The notes below the pieces were generated by a model. The model saw nothing but the letters and a program-made list of their open reading frames with translations. It was not told the origin of the DNA and searched no databases. 64,000 nt of DNA. It comes from Bryobacterales bacterium (GTDB lineage: Bacteria; Acidobacteriota; Terriglobia; Bryobacterales; Bryobacteraceae). Positions 35,399-43,653 of the stretch are shown here, one piece after another. The stretch is taken from the NCBI GenBank assembly GCA_020852175.1, contig JADZBH010000016.1, positions 186,001 to 250,000 of the forward strand, given 5' to 3'. Made by a program: the position numbers and the translations under genes. Each line of letters opens with the position of its first letter. The first letter of the stretch is position 1.

Positions 35399-36214
35399 CT
35401 AACGGCCCTTCAAATACTCGCCCAGCGCGGCCGGGTCGTCCGTCAGGATGCCGTCAAAGCCCAGTTCCACATACCGGGGCCATTCCTCCGGCTTGTTCGA
35501 CGTGCCCGAATACAGCTTCAGCCCGGCTTCAATGAGCGCCCGGAACTGCTCCGCCGTCGCATCGTCCAACCGCAACATCAGATAGTGCGCGCCATGCTTC
35601 CGCGCCACCTCCAAATACTCAGGCTTGTAGCGCCGTGTGCTCAGCAGACAGATTCTTACGCGCGGGTTCAGCTTCCTCATCATGTCCGTCGTCCGGTAAT
35701 CGGACGACTGCAGGATGAACCGGTCCTCCACGCCATGCTTCCGTAGGGCCGCCTCGATCAGCCGCACGAACCTGTCCACCGGAACCGAACCATCGTCCGG
35801 CATCTTCGTCTCGCCCAACAGCAGCGCACCCGATCCCTTCACCGCTTCGAGAAATTCGTCCAGCGATGGCATCCCCGCGCCCGGCGACGCCCGATAGCCC
35901 GGCGAGTTCTTCCGCGCGAATGAGCCGCAGTCCAGCCTCCGTAATGCGGCCAGCTTCATCGACCGGATGGGCATGGCTTTCTCCGCGCGGCAGACGCCCG
36001 GATTCACCACCGAGTCATGATGCAGCACTATGCCATCGTCCGCCGTCAGGTTCATGTCGAATTCAATCACCGGCACGCCCAGCTTCAGGGCATGGCGGAA
36101 TGCCGCCAACGTATTCTCGGGCCGCAGCGCCGCCCCGCCACGATGGGCGATGATCACCGGGCCGGCCGCCATCGCCACCGATGTCCATAAGACACCCCAA
36201 AAAATCAGCCTCAT
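35399..36214 (-). CDS. Glycerophosphodiester phosphodiesterase family protein
   Basis: A 271-residue TIM-barrel enzyme with a signal peptide (about 1-17). It has the GDPD signature: IAHRGGAALRPENTLAAF (about 22-39; His24 and Arg25 catalytic), metal ligands in EFDMNLTADDGIVLHHD (about 52-68) and a C-terminal GFDGILTDDP. It would hydrolyse glycerophosphodiesters in the periplasm, releasing glycerol-3-phosphate. It overlaps the upstream cyclophilin gene by ATGA (36211-36214). Third gene of the polA unit. Confidence 0.92.
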   Translation of the reverse strand: MRLIFWGVLWTSVAMAAGPVIIAHRGGAALRPENTLAAFRHALKLGVPVIEFDMNLTADDGIVLHHDSVVNPGVCRAEKAMPIRSMKLAALRRLDCGSFARKNSPGYRASPGAGMPSLDEFLEAVKGSGALLLGETKMPDDGSVPVDRFVRLIEAALRKHGVEDRFILQSSDYRTTDMMRKLNPRVRICLLSTRRYKPEYLEVARKHGAHYLMLRLDDATAEQFRALIEAGLKLYSGTSNKPEEWPRYVELGFDGILTDDPAALGEYLKGR

Positions 36215-36870
36215 TCCACCACCGCCTTTTCAATCCTGTCCAGCCGCGCGAAACTCCGCGCGAAATACTCCTCCCCCAGGAGTTCCGATTGTGCAGGATC
36301 CGGGCCCTGCCCGCGTGGAGGCAGTTCGCCATAGGAGTAATACAGCTTTTCCACCACGTCCAACCCTTCCGTCACGCGACCGAACGGAACAAAGCCCGAC
36401 CGATCCAGATCGAGATTATCCCGTAAGTTCACAAAAACCTGTGTTGCCCGGGTGTTCGGTCCCCGCACGGCGAAGGTGATCGTACCCTTTCTATTTCTCA
36501 AGCGCCTCGGCGGCAGAGGCGATTCGTCCGGAATGTAAGTGGCCGACCAGAGAGCGTTCAGCTTGGGGTTCCCATTAATGCCGAACTGCGCCACGAATCC
36601 GCGGATCACCCGGTGAAACCGCACGCCGTCATAGAAGCCGTCGCTGGCCAGGCCGTAAAAATGATCCGCCCCTTTCGGCGCCCACTCGCGTTTTACTTCT
36701 ATCGTGAACGGTCCCCTGGTGGTTTCAAACCGCACGCGGTACTCCGCCGGCGGCGGGGCCTTGGGCTTCGGAACGTCGGCCTTCTTCTCCTCCCGTGGAG
36801 CGCCTCCGCAGGCGGCCACCACCGCTGCCATCACAGTCACCGGAACCAACACCCACTTACTTCGCATCAC
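36211..36870 (-). CDS. Cyclophilin-type peptidyl-prolyl isomerase lipoprotein
   Basis: A 219-residue protein with a lipoprotein signal (VVAAC, Cys21) and a proline/lysine-rich linker followed by a cyclophilin domain (about 45-200): FYDGVRFHRVIRGFVAQFG with the catalytic Arg, and the later ATQVFVNLRDN block. It catalyses cis-trans isomerisation of prolines in exported proteins. The start codon region overlaps the 3' end of polA by 14 nt (ATG 36870) or 11 nt (ATG 36867). Confidence 0.92.
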   Translation of the reverse strand: MMRSKWVLVPVTVMAAVVAACGGAPREEKKADVPKPKAPPPAEYRVRFETTRGPFTIEVKREWAPKGADHFYGLASDGFYDGVRFHRVIRGFVAQFGINGNPKLNALWSATYIPDESPLPPRRLRNRKGTITFAVRGPNTRATQVFVNLRDNLDLDRSGFVPFGRVTEGLDVVEKLYYSYGELPPRGQGPDPAQSELLGEEYFARSFARLDRIEKAVVE

Positions 36871-39424
36871 GCCAATTCTCTCCCGTTCCCACCTCGACCA
36901 ACAGCGGCGCCTCCAATTCCACGGCGTTCTCCATGAGCTTCTTCACCATCGCACTCAGCCGCTCCACCTCCTCGGGAGGCGCTTCAAATACTAACTCATC
37001 ATGTACCTGCAATAACATCCTTGCCCGCCATCCTTCTTCCTCCAGCCGCCGCGCGATCCGGATCATTGCCAGCTTGATGATATCGGCCGCCGTTCCCTGC
37101 AACGGCGTATTGACGGCCGTTCTTTCTGCAAAGCCGCGTGCCGCCGGGTTCCGCGCGTTCATATCCGGAATCGGCCGTCTCCGGCCGTGCAGGGTCAGCG
37201 TGAAACCCGTTTCCCGCACCGTGGCGATGGTCTCCTCGATCCATCGCTTCACGCCCGCATACCGCGCGAAGTAACTCTTGATGTACCGTTCGGCTTCGCC
37301 CCTCGGTATGCCCAATTGTGCCGCCAGTCCGAAAGCCGACTGCCCGTATACGATTCCGAAGTTCACCGCCTTGGCGTTGCGCCGCATCTCGCCGGACACC
37401 AGTTCCGGCATCACGCCGAATACTTCAGCCGCCGTCCGCGTGTGAATGTCCTCGCCGCGCTGAAACGACTCCACCAGCACACGGTCCTTGGAAAAATGCG
37501 CGAGCAGCCGCAACTCGATCTGCGAATAATCGGCGGCCACCAACCGCCAGCCCTGCTCGGGAACGAATGCCGCTCGAATCTCCCGCCCCATCTCCGTGCG
37601 CACGGGAATGTTCTGCAGGTTGGGATTGAACGACGACAGGCGTCCCGTCGCCGCGCCCGCCGGGTTGAACGTCGTGTGCAGGCGTCCGGTGGAGGCGCGC
37701 ACCAGCGCGGGCAGCGCATCCACATACGTTCCCTTCAGCTTGGTCAACTGCCGGAACTCCATAACGTGCGCGGCGATGGGATGCTCCGGCGCCAGCGATT
37801 CCAATACGTCGGCGGCCGTCGAATAGTTCTTCGTCTTGCCCGTGCGGCCCATCGCCGGAATGGCCAGTTCCTCGAACATCACCTTGCCCAACTGCGGCGG
37901 CGAATTTATGTTGAACGCATGTCCGGCGATCTCGTGGATCAGCCCGCTCACCCGTTCGATCTCAGCCTCCATCCGCGCCGACAGGGCTGCCAGCGCCTGC
38001 TCGTCAATGCGAATCCCGGTTCGCTCCATCCGCGCCAGCACGGGCAGCAACGGACGGTCAATCTCGCGGTAAAGGTCCATCAAACCGCGCCGGTCCACCT
38101 CGGCGCTCAAGGCCGCGGCCATCGCGCGCACATCGGCCGCCGCGTGCTCCACGCTCGCCGAAGGAGCATGGCCCAGCCTGCGCGACGTCATCGCCGCCAG
38201 GGTGCAGCCCGCCGGATCGGCCTCCAGCAGGAATTCATACAGCGCCACATCGTGCGACACGCGCGGCAGTACTGCCTCGGGCAGTAGTTTCGCATCGTGC
38301 GCCGCCAGCGTCACGCCTTCCGGCAGCGCTTCGGGCACGGAGGCGAGCAACGTCTCCGGCGCGCTCGCGCATCTCTCCTCGCACGCCAGTCCAAATTGCA
38401 TCGCCCCGGCCACGATCCCCACCGGAGTGCCGGCTTGTTCCAGCCACGCGGCCAACCCGGCTGCCGTCTCCAGCGCCGCCGTCTCAATCCCTCGCGCCGC
38501 CTCCGTCGCGCCGCCGTCGCCCGCCCCGGCCGCCTCGGCCGCGTTCAACTCCTTCAGCGCCGTGAACATCTCCAATTCGTTGTAAAGCGCGCGCAGCGCC
38601 ACACCGTCGGCTGGCCCCGCCGCCACGGCTTCAAGAGACCACTCGATCGGCACCGCCGTGTCGATGGTCGCCAGTTTCTTGGACAGCTCCACCTGGGCGC
38701 GGTTGTTCAACAGGCTTTCGCGATACTGCTTGCGTTCCACCTCGGCGGCGCGGTCCAGCAGCGTCTCTACCGATCCGAACTTCACGATCAGATCCTTCGC
38801 GCCCTTGTCGCCAATGCCCGGAGCGCCGGGTATGTTGTCCACCGCGTCGCCCTTTAACGCCAGCAGATCGGCCACGCGTTCCGGCGGCACCCCCATGAAC
38901 TCCTCCACCTTGGCGCGGTCGTACAGGGTATCGTCCTTGGCCGGATTCAGCATCAGTACGCGGTCGTTCACCAACTGCAACATGTCCTTGTCGCTGGACA
39001 CGATCACCACGTCCACGCCCGCCCCGCCCGCCTGCCGCGCAATGGTGCCAATCACGTCGTCGGCCTCAAAGCCCGCGTATTCGAGCACCGGAATCCGCAT
39101 GGCCTCCAACAAGCGCCGGGCATGAGGCACCTGCGCGATGAACTCCGGCGGCGTCTCGGTCCGGTTGGCTTTGTATTCGGCGAACTGCTCCGTGCGGAAG
39201 GTCGGACCTTCGCTCTCGAACACCGCCGCCAGGTACTCCGGCTTTTGCGCCGCGCACAACTTCTTCAACATCGCGTTGAAGATGTAGACCACCTCGGTGG
39301 GCACCCCGCCCTGCGTCCGCATCGGCGGCGCTCCCGTTCTGGCCCGCGCATGGAATGCCCGGAACAGAAACCCGAAGGTGTCGATCAAAAACAACCGCGG
39401 CCGTGCCTGTGCGCTGCTTGCCAT
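36857..39424 (-). CDS. polA: DNA polymerase I
   Basis: An 855-residue polymerase. The N-terminal 5'-nuclease domain begins FLIDTFGFLFRAF. The middle domain has no DxE exonuclease motif where the proofreading site should be, so 3'-5' exonuclease activity is probably absent. The polymerase domain carries motif A DYSQIELR (about 632-639), motif B RRNAKAVNFGIVYG (about 679-692) and motif C QVHDELV (about 803-809). The ATG at 39424 has AGGA shortly upstream and puts the nuclease domain at the usual distance. It fills Okazaki gaps and repair patches. Confidence 0.96.
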   Translation of the reverse strand: MASSAQARPRLFLIDTFGFLFRAFHARARTGAPPMRTQGGVPTEVVYIFNAMLKKLCAAQKPEYLAAVFESEGPTFRTEQFAEYKANRTETPPEFIAQVPHARRLLEAMRIPVLEYAGFEADDVIGTIARQAGGAGVDVVIVSSDKDMLQLVNDRVLMLNPAKDDTLYDRAKVEEFMGVPPERVADLLALKGDAVDNIPGAPGIGDKGAKDLIVKFGSVETLLDRAAEVERKQYRESLLNNRAQVELSKKLATIDTAVPIEWSLEAVAAGPADGVALRALYNELEMFTALKELNAAEAAGAGDGGATEAARGIETAALETAAGLAAWLEQAGTPVGIVAGAMQFGLACEERCASAPETLLASVPEALPEGVTLAAHDAKLLPEAVLPRVSHDVALYEFLLEADPAGCTLAAMTSRRLGHAPSASVEHAAADVRAMAAALSAEVDRRGLMDLYREIDRPLLPVLARMERTGIRIDEQALAALSARMEAEIERVSGLIHEIAGHAFNINSPPQLGKVMFEELAIPAMGRTGKTKNYSTAADVLESLAPEHPIAAHVMEFRQLTKLKGTYVDALPALVRASTGRLHTTFNPAGAATGRLSSFNPNLQNIPVRTEMGREIRAAFVPEQGWRLVAADYSQIELRLLAHFSKDRVLVESFQRGEDIHTRTAAEVFGVMPELVSGEMRRNAKAVNFGIVYGQSAFGLAAQLGIPRGEAERYIKSYFARYAGVKRWIEETIATVRETGFTLTLHGRRRPIPDMNARNPAARGFAERTAVNTPLQGTAADIIKLAMIRIARRLEEEGWRARMLLQVHDELVFEAPPEEVERLSAMVKKLMENAVELEAPLLVEVGTGENWRDAK

Positions 39425-39443
39425 GTTCCTACCATGATAGGGG

Positions 39444-39495
39444 GCGAGGATTGGTGGTGAGGACAGGCGGCGAGGAAAGGCTGCGAGGCGGGCAG
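39444..39495. repeat. Four tandem degenerate 13-nt repeats in the polA leader
   Basis: The heptamer GCGAGGA or a one-base variant starts at 39444, 39457, 39470 and 39483, exactly 13 nt apart; the copies share GCGAGGA followed by a GG-rich tail. In the polA transcript they form a pyrimidine-rich leader just before the start codon. Purpose unknown. Confidence 0.6.
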
Positions 39496-39542
39496 GGGCC
39501 GTTCCAGACACCCCTCCGCCGTTGGCTCCGTCTCGCCCATCG

Positions 39543-39571
39543 GGTGTAAGACGAAGGTATATTGCTGTCAA
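39543..39571 (-). promoter_or_regulatory. Probable polA promoter
   Basis: On the minus strand a perfect -35 TTGACA (39571-39566), a 17-nt spacer and a weak -10 TACACC (39548-39543). The start point would give a leader of about 110 nt that includes the 13-nt repeats. Confidence 0.5.
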
Positions 39572-39860
39572 TCAGCCACACTAGCCCTCGTAACGTGTGA
39601 CTTGCCGTACACAGTGGGTTCCGGTGCAGGGCTTTGTTATCAGCCGATTCCGGGCGTGGCTTGGGACGGCATGATTTTCTGGCGAGTTTTCTCTCCACTT
39701 ATCTCTCTCCGTCAACGTCATTAGGAGTATGCCGTCTCAGTTGCAGGGCTATCGCCAAGCGGGCGTGCAGGGATGTCTGCATGGCGCCTGGAGAATTGTC
39801 CCACTACCCACGATGAGTAAGCAATGTCACGCTGGGGCGCCGGTTTGTGTTTTGTGGGGC

Positions 39861-39915
39861 TTGAATTATTCGGCTATTTTTATCAAAATAATTATTAAAA
39901 TTATTAAATTATAAT
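39861..39915 (+). promoter_or_regulatory. AT-rich promoter region with TATAAT box
   Basis: A tract of A/T runs ends in TATAAT (39910-39915), 34 nt before the ATG at 39950. The tract resembles an UP-element and is also a likely target for nucleoid silencing proteins. No good -35 hexamer is seen. Confidence 0.45.
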
Positions 39916-39949
39916 TGACCGTGTGAGCACCTTCGACCATAATGGCGGC

Positions 39950-40411
39950 ATGTTGAAAGGACTCATTTTCTTGGTGGCCTTGGGAATGGCAATCGGCCCG
40001 CGAACGCTCAATGAACCGCAGACAATCCTGCTGGACGGAAACGGCGTGAAATTGGCAACACTGTTCGCAGGCTTGGATACGATGGAAGTAAAGTATCCGT
40101 TATTGCGCGAGTCAGCGAGACGCTGCGGCCAACGCGGAACCTTGACTCTGCTCGACAAACTCATGGGGACTAAGGTGGCCCAGGCATTTTTCCCCTGTTA
40201 TCCTTCTTCGTGTGTTGGCTACGGCTATAGGGAGATAAAGGTGTCCTGCGTTGGAGATTGCAATCCTGAACCATACGATAACGAATGGATCGATTCCAAA
40301 TATGACCCCTCCGATGAAACCTACAACTATGGGTGGAAAAACGGCGTGACGCACGGGTGTATCGCGGGTGGTGAATCCTGCCCCTGTAATCGTCCTGCCT
40401 GCATGTTATAG
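39950..40411 (+). CDS. Cysteine-rich secreted protein of unknown function
   Basis: A 153-residue protein: hydrophobic leader (about 1-16), a middle part with a helix around residues 35-80, and a C-terminal half holding eight of nine cysteines (59, 83, 88, 100, 104, 137, 144, 146, 151), including SCVGDC and a terminal CPCNRPAC. The pattern suggests a disulfide-stabilised extracellular or metal-binding protein. GTG 39923 would add nine residues before the leader. Base composition and codon use are visibly less GC-rich than in neighbours, which may mean recent acquisition. No family recognised. It is followed by a coupled propeller-like gene. Confidence 0.6.
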   Translation: MLKGLIFLVALGMAIGPRTLNEPQTILLDGNGVKLATLFAGLDTMEVKYPLLRESARRCGQRGTLTLLDKLMGTKVAQAFFPCYPSSCVGYGYREIKVSCVGDCNPEPYDNEWIDSKYDPSDETYNYGWKNGVTHGCIAGGESCPCNRPACML

Positions 40412-40424
40412 GAGGCAATGCGAT

Positions 40425-41393
40425 ATGCAAATCATCGTAAAAATCATTTCGCGCTTCATTCCCTGTGCCGTTGCACTGAGCGCCACGTGGGCCTTTGCGG
40501 CAGGGTTGCGTCCCGATTCGGTCACCGAACTGCCCTTTACCACTTCGACGGTTCCTTCCGTTTGGAGCGGTGGCGCATTAATGCGGCTGGAGGACGCCGA
40601 TACCGGGCGTCCCCGCGTTGAGATATTCGACAGAAATGGCAGTAAGATCGCGGGCCTGACAATTGCCATTCCAGGCGCATCGCAGATCAACGTGCTGGAG
40701 GGGTGTTTCTCGCGCGGGCGGGATGGCACGGTCGCGGTATGTGGGTCCGCCTACAATTCGGCCAGCCAGGGCTTTTCTTTTCTGGCGATTTTCGCTCCTG
40801 GCGCGGAGCACAACCGCGTCGTTCGTACCTCGCCCTACAAAGCCCGCCGCGTGGCCGTGCTGGCCGACGGCTCCATTTGGACGCTCGGCCACGAGGCTCG
40901 CGAAGGCGTCGAAACCGACCCCGCCCACCATGTCGTCCGCCGCTATCGCGCCGATGGAACGCCAGCCGGTTCGTGGCTGCCGAACAACTCGTTCGCGAAC
41001 AAATTGGACAAATGGCACGTCGACCGCTATTCCGAGATGGCCGCCTCGGCCACCAGGGCCGGTTGGGTTTCGCAAACCGCCCGTGCGTATGTCGAGTTCG
41101 ACGCCTCGGGCCGGATGACCGCCCAGGTCCCCATGCCGCCCAACGAACTTGAGCGCCACAGAATTTCCGGCCTTGCCTTGTGCGACGATGGCCGCGTTGT
41201 GCTGGGGTTGGTGGACCAGCAGCCCGCGACCGCCGCTTTCCAACTCTTCGAACTGGACCGTGACCAGGCGGCCTTCCAGCGCATCGCCACCACGGAGCGT
41301 GTCGGCTCGCTGATTGGCTGCGAGGAGGGCAGACTGGCCGCTGGGGGCACCCGGTTGGGTGGTCCCGTAATCCGCTGGCTGGCCTGGGAATAG
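40425..41393 (+). CDS. Secreted propeller-like protein paired with the cysteine-rich protein
   Basis: A 322-residue protein with a signal peptide (about 1-25). The mature part is beta-rich with spaced blade-like strands (ALMRLEDADTGRPRVEIFD, TVAVCGSAYN, VAVLADGSIWTLGHE, VVRRYRADGTPAG, RAYVEFDASGRMTAQV, GLALCDDGRVVLGL), suggesting a propeller. GGAGG (40411-40415) lies 9 nt before the ATG and overlaps the stop of the preceding gene, so the two genes form an operon and the start is well supported. Function unknown; it may bind or present the cysteine-rich partner. Confidence 0.7.
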   Translation: MQIIVKIISRFIPCAVALSATWAFAAGLRPDSVTELPFTTSTVPSVWSGGALMRLEDADTGRPRVEIFDRNGSKIAGLTIAIPGASQINVLEGCFSRGRDGTVAVCGSAYNSASQGFSFLAIFAPGAEHNRVVRTSPYKARRVAVLADGSIWTLGHEAREGVETDPAHHVVRRYRADGTPAGSWLPNNSFANKLDKWHVDRYSEMAASATRAGWVSQTARAYVEFDASGRMTAQVPMPPNELERHRISGLALCDDGRVVLGLVDQQPATAAFQLFELDRDQAAFQRIATTERVGSLIGCEEGRLAAGGTRLGGPVIRWLAWE

Positions 41394-41423
41394 CCCATTG
41401 CCGCCGGTAGGCCTGGGTGCGGT

Positions 41424-41458
41424 CCGCCAGCCACACGCGTTGCGGCACGTCGTGGCGG
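41424..41458 (+). terminator. Possible terminator hairpin after the propeller-like gene
   Basis: CCAC (41431-41434) and CCG (41424-41426) pair with GTGGCGG (41452-41458) with a small bulge and a 17-nt loop. No clean U-tract follows. It is the only structured element between the propeller-like gene and lpxC. Confidence 0.25.
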
Positions 41459-41574
41459 GATAACCACGTTGTTGGCCTTACCGCGTTTGTGTTTTCAAAT
41501 AGATAGAATATGGTTCCTCACCTGCATAGTACGGACAGGTCGTCATCCTATACCCTGCACCAGGAGCCATCCTT

Positions 41575-42465
41575 CTGCGATACGAAACCACTATCCAACG
41601 TCCGGTCGAGTGTTCCGGCGTAGGTCTCCACAGCGGCGCGCCCGTTTCCATCCGCATCCTCCCGGCTCCGGCCGGCACGGGCATCGTGTTTGTCCGTAAG
41701 GATCTGGAACACTTCCTGATTCCAGCTCTGTGGCGGCATGTGGCCCGGGTCAGCTACGCCACCAGCCTGATGCGCCAGGGGGTGCTGATCTCCACCACGG
41801 AGCACCTGCTCAGCGTTTTCTACTCGATGGGCATCGACAACGCCTACATCGAGATCAACAATCTCGAGGTGCCTATCCTGGACGGTTCCGGGCGGCAGTT
41901 CGTGGAGATGATCCAGGGCGCCGGATTGCGCACCTACCGCAGGCGCCGCAAGTATCTTCGCATCAAGTCGCCGGTCAGCGTCGAGGGCAACGGCAAGCGG
42001 ATCACGATTCTGCCGAGCGACCGTTTTCTGCTTACCTGCGACATCTATTTCGACCATCCGCTGGTGGGCCGGCAGACTCTGGAGATGGAGGTGACGCCGG
42101 AGCGTTATGCCGCCGACATCTCCCCGGCGCGGACCTTCGGCTTCCAGCATGAACTGGACCAGATGCGCCACATGGGGCTCATCCGGGGCGCCACGCTGGA
42201 ATCGGCCGTCTGTTTCGATGGCGATGGCGTGCTGAACGAGGGCGGCCTGCGCTTTCCCGACGAGCCCTGCCGCCACAAGGCGCTGGACCTGATTGGCGAC
42301 CTGGCTCTGATCGGGCGGCCTTTGCTGGGCCATGTGATCGCCGAACGCGCCGGACACGCCATGCATGTGGCGCTGGTTTCCAAGATCATGTCCGACCCGT
42401 CGCTGTACGAGATTCTCAGTTTCGACCAGTTGGCCACGCGCGTTGCCCACGCGCTGGTCAGCTAG
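41575..42465 (+). CDS. lpxC: UDP-3-O-acyl-N-acetylglucosamine deacetylase, apparent CTG start
   Basis: A 296-residue zinc deacetylase, first committed step of lipid A synthesis. The motif SGVGLHSG and ligands His77 (TTEHL), His234 and Asp238 (RHKALD) and the GHA histidine are all present. The frame opens after a TAG at 41527 and contains no ATG, GTG or TTG before 41686, which lies inside the first domain. CTG 41575 is chosen because AGGAG (41562-41566) is 8 nt upstream and because this start gives GVGLH ending at residue 19, exactly as in E. coli LpxC. A sequencing error or an ATC start remain possible. Confidence 0.88.
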   Translation: MRYETTIQRPVECSGVGLHSGAPVSIRILPAPAGTGIVFVRKDLEHFLIPALWRHVARVSYATSLMRQGVLISTTEHLLSVFYSMGIDNAYIEINNLEVPILDGSGRQFVEMIQGAGLRTYRRRRKYLRIKSPVSVEGNGKRITILPSDRFLLTCDIYFDHPLVGRQTLEMEVTPERYAADISPARTFGFQHELDQMRHMGLIRGATLESAVCFDGDGVLNEGGLRFPDEPCRHKALDLIGDLALIGRPLLGHVIAERAGHAMHVALVSKIMSDPSLYEILSFDQLATRVAHALVS

Positions 42466-42477
42466 CCTTCCGGCGCC

Positions 42478-43050
42478 ATGAGAGCCGCGCTGGCGCTGCC
42501 GAGCGCCATCACTTTCGTCCGCATCGCGCTGTTTCCCTGGATTGCCTGGGCCATCGTGCAGGGCCGTTTCGATACGGCCGTACGCGTATTCATGGCCGTG
42601 GCGCTCACCGACGCGCTGGATGGTTTTGTCGCCCGCCGCTGGCATCTGGCCACACGCTTCGGCACGATTCTCGATCCGATCGCCGACAAGTTGTTGCTGG
42701 TGACCGTGTTTGCCAGCCTGGGCTGGGCGGGCACCGTGCCGGGGTGGCTGGTGGTGATTGTTTTTGGCCGCGATACGCTGATTCTGCTGCTGGCCGGGGT
42801 GACGATGGCCACGGGACGCGTCCGCACGTTTCATCCCTCGGTGTGGGGCAAGTTGAGCACGGTGGTGCAGGCGGGCACGGTGGTGGTGGCGATGGTGCAC
42901 CACGCTCATTTGCTACCGGAATTTCCCGGCGGAACCGGGCGCGTGGCCGAACTGATGTACGGACTTTGCGCGCTGGCCACGGCAGGCAGCGGGTTCCATT
43001 ATCTTTACCTGTGGCGGAAGCGGTTGTCGGAGGGGGGCCCGGGGGAGTAG
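42478..43050 (+). CDS. CDP-alcohol phosphatidyltransferase (PgsA-like)
   Basis: A 190-residue membrane enzyme with about five helices. The family signature is DALDGFVARRWHLATRFGTILDPIAD (D-x2-D-G-x2-A-R-x8-G-x3-D-x3-D; about residues 41-67, quoted here by pattern). It transfers a phosphatidyl group from CDP-diacylglycerol to an alcohol, most likely glycerol-3-phosphate. It starts 12 nt after lpxC and is probably cotranscribed with it, forming an envelope lipid group. Confidence 0.88.
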   Translation: MRAALALPSAITFVRIALFPWIAWAIVQGRFDTAVRVFMAVALTDALDGFVARRWHLATRFGTILDPIADKLLLVTVFASLGWAGTVPGWLVVIVFGRDTLILLLAGVTMATGRVRTFHPSVWGKLSTVVQAGTVVVAMVHHAHLLPEFPGGTGRVAELMYGLCALATAGSGFHYLYLWRKRLSEGGPGE

Positions 43051-43071
43051 GCTAGAGGTGACGGTGGCTGG

Positions 43072-43644
43072 ATGATTCGCTTCACCCCATCCCGGAACTA
43101 CCTTGCCGCGGGAGTCGTGGCGCTGGCGTTCGCGATTCTGTGCGGCTGGTACGCCTGGCGATGGGCGCCCAGCTACATTCCTTCCTTCCTCTTCCTGTTC
43201 ACTGCCGGGCTGTTGTTCACCATGGCCTTCCGTCCGGCGGTCGAGGTGTCGGAGAAGCTGCTGAAGGTGGGCGGCCGCGAGATTTCGTGGGACGAGGTGG
43301 AGCGGGTGGACACCACGGGCTGGGTGCAGCCGCTGGTGTTGTCCATCACGCTCGACTCCGAAGAGAAGATCTGGCTGGTGGTGGCCTGCGAGTTGGAGCA
43401 GAATCATAAGCTGCTCGGGTTGGTGCACCGCCATGCTCATGCCGCGCTGCTGGACGGCGTGCCGCATCACGAGTTTTGGGGCGAACGGGCACGGAGCGAA
43501 GAGGGCCAAGCGCAGGGAACGGCGCGTCAGGATCCGTCGAAGTATCCGCTGCTGAGCGCGGAGGACGAAGCCGAGGTGGAGCGTCTGTACCAGCGTTTGA
43601 AGACCGTTGGCCATCTGGACCAGCGGGGCGGCGAAGAGAACTAA
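43072..43644 (+). CDS. Membrane protein of unknown function
   Basis: A 190-residue protein with two hydrophobic helices near the N-terminus (about 11-28 and 33-52), then a cytoplasmic domain with a PH-like strand pattern (VEVSEKLLKVGGREISWDEV followed by VLSITLDSEEKIWLVV) and a charged C-terminal tail with an acidic helix (AEDEAEVERLYQRL). The arrangement recalls membrane PH-domain proteins, but this is only a resemblance. It lies between the CDP-alcohol transferase and DUF218 genes on the same strand. Confidence 0.65.
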   Translation: MIRFTPSRNYLAAGVVALAFAILCGWYAWRWAPSYIPSFLFLFTAGLLFTMAFRPAVEVSEKLLKVGGREISWDEVERVDTTGWVQPLVLSITLDSEEKIWLVVACELEQNHKLLGLVHRHAHAALLDGVPHHEFWGERARSEEGQAQGTARQDPSKYPLLSAEDEAEVERLYQRLKTVGHLDQRGGEEN

Positions 43645-43653
43645 TCCTTGGCG

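Larger units (their letters stand above)
39425..39949. other. 525-bp gene-free region between polA and a secreted-protein pair
   Basis: From left to right it holds four 13-nt repeats (39444-39495), the polA promoter (39543-39571), a mixed-composition stretch with no convincing gene, and an AT-rich end (about 39860-39915) that contrasts sharply with the GC-rich surroundings. An open frame of 61 codons at 39729-39914 runs into the AT-rich tract and looks accidental. No RNA gene was recognised. Confidence 0.6.

Noticed and set aside
39729-39914. 61-codon open frame in the gap after polA
   Set aside because: Its 3' part is a translation of the AT-rich tract (Ile/Lys runs), spacing from AGGAG to the ATG is too short, and no domain is visible.
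41394-41574. Sigma70 promoter for lpxC around TAGAAT near 41500
   Set aside because: No -35 hexamer at acceptable spacing; the hexamer alone is too common to call.
41686-42465. LpxC starting at GTG 41686
   Set aside because: This would delete the SGVGLH motif and the first strand and helix of the enzyme; the upstream codons clearly encode LpxC.
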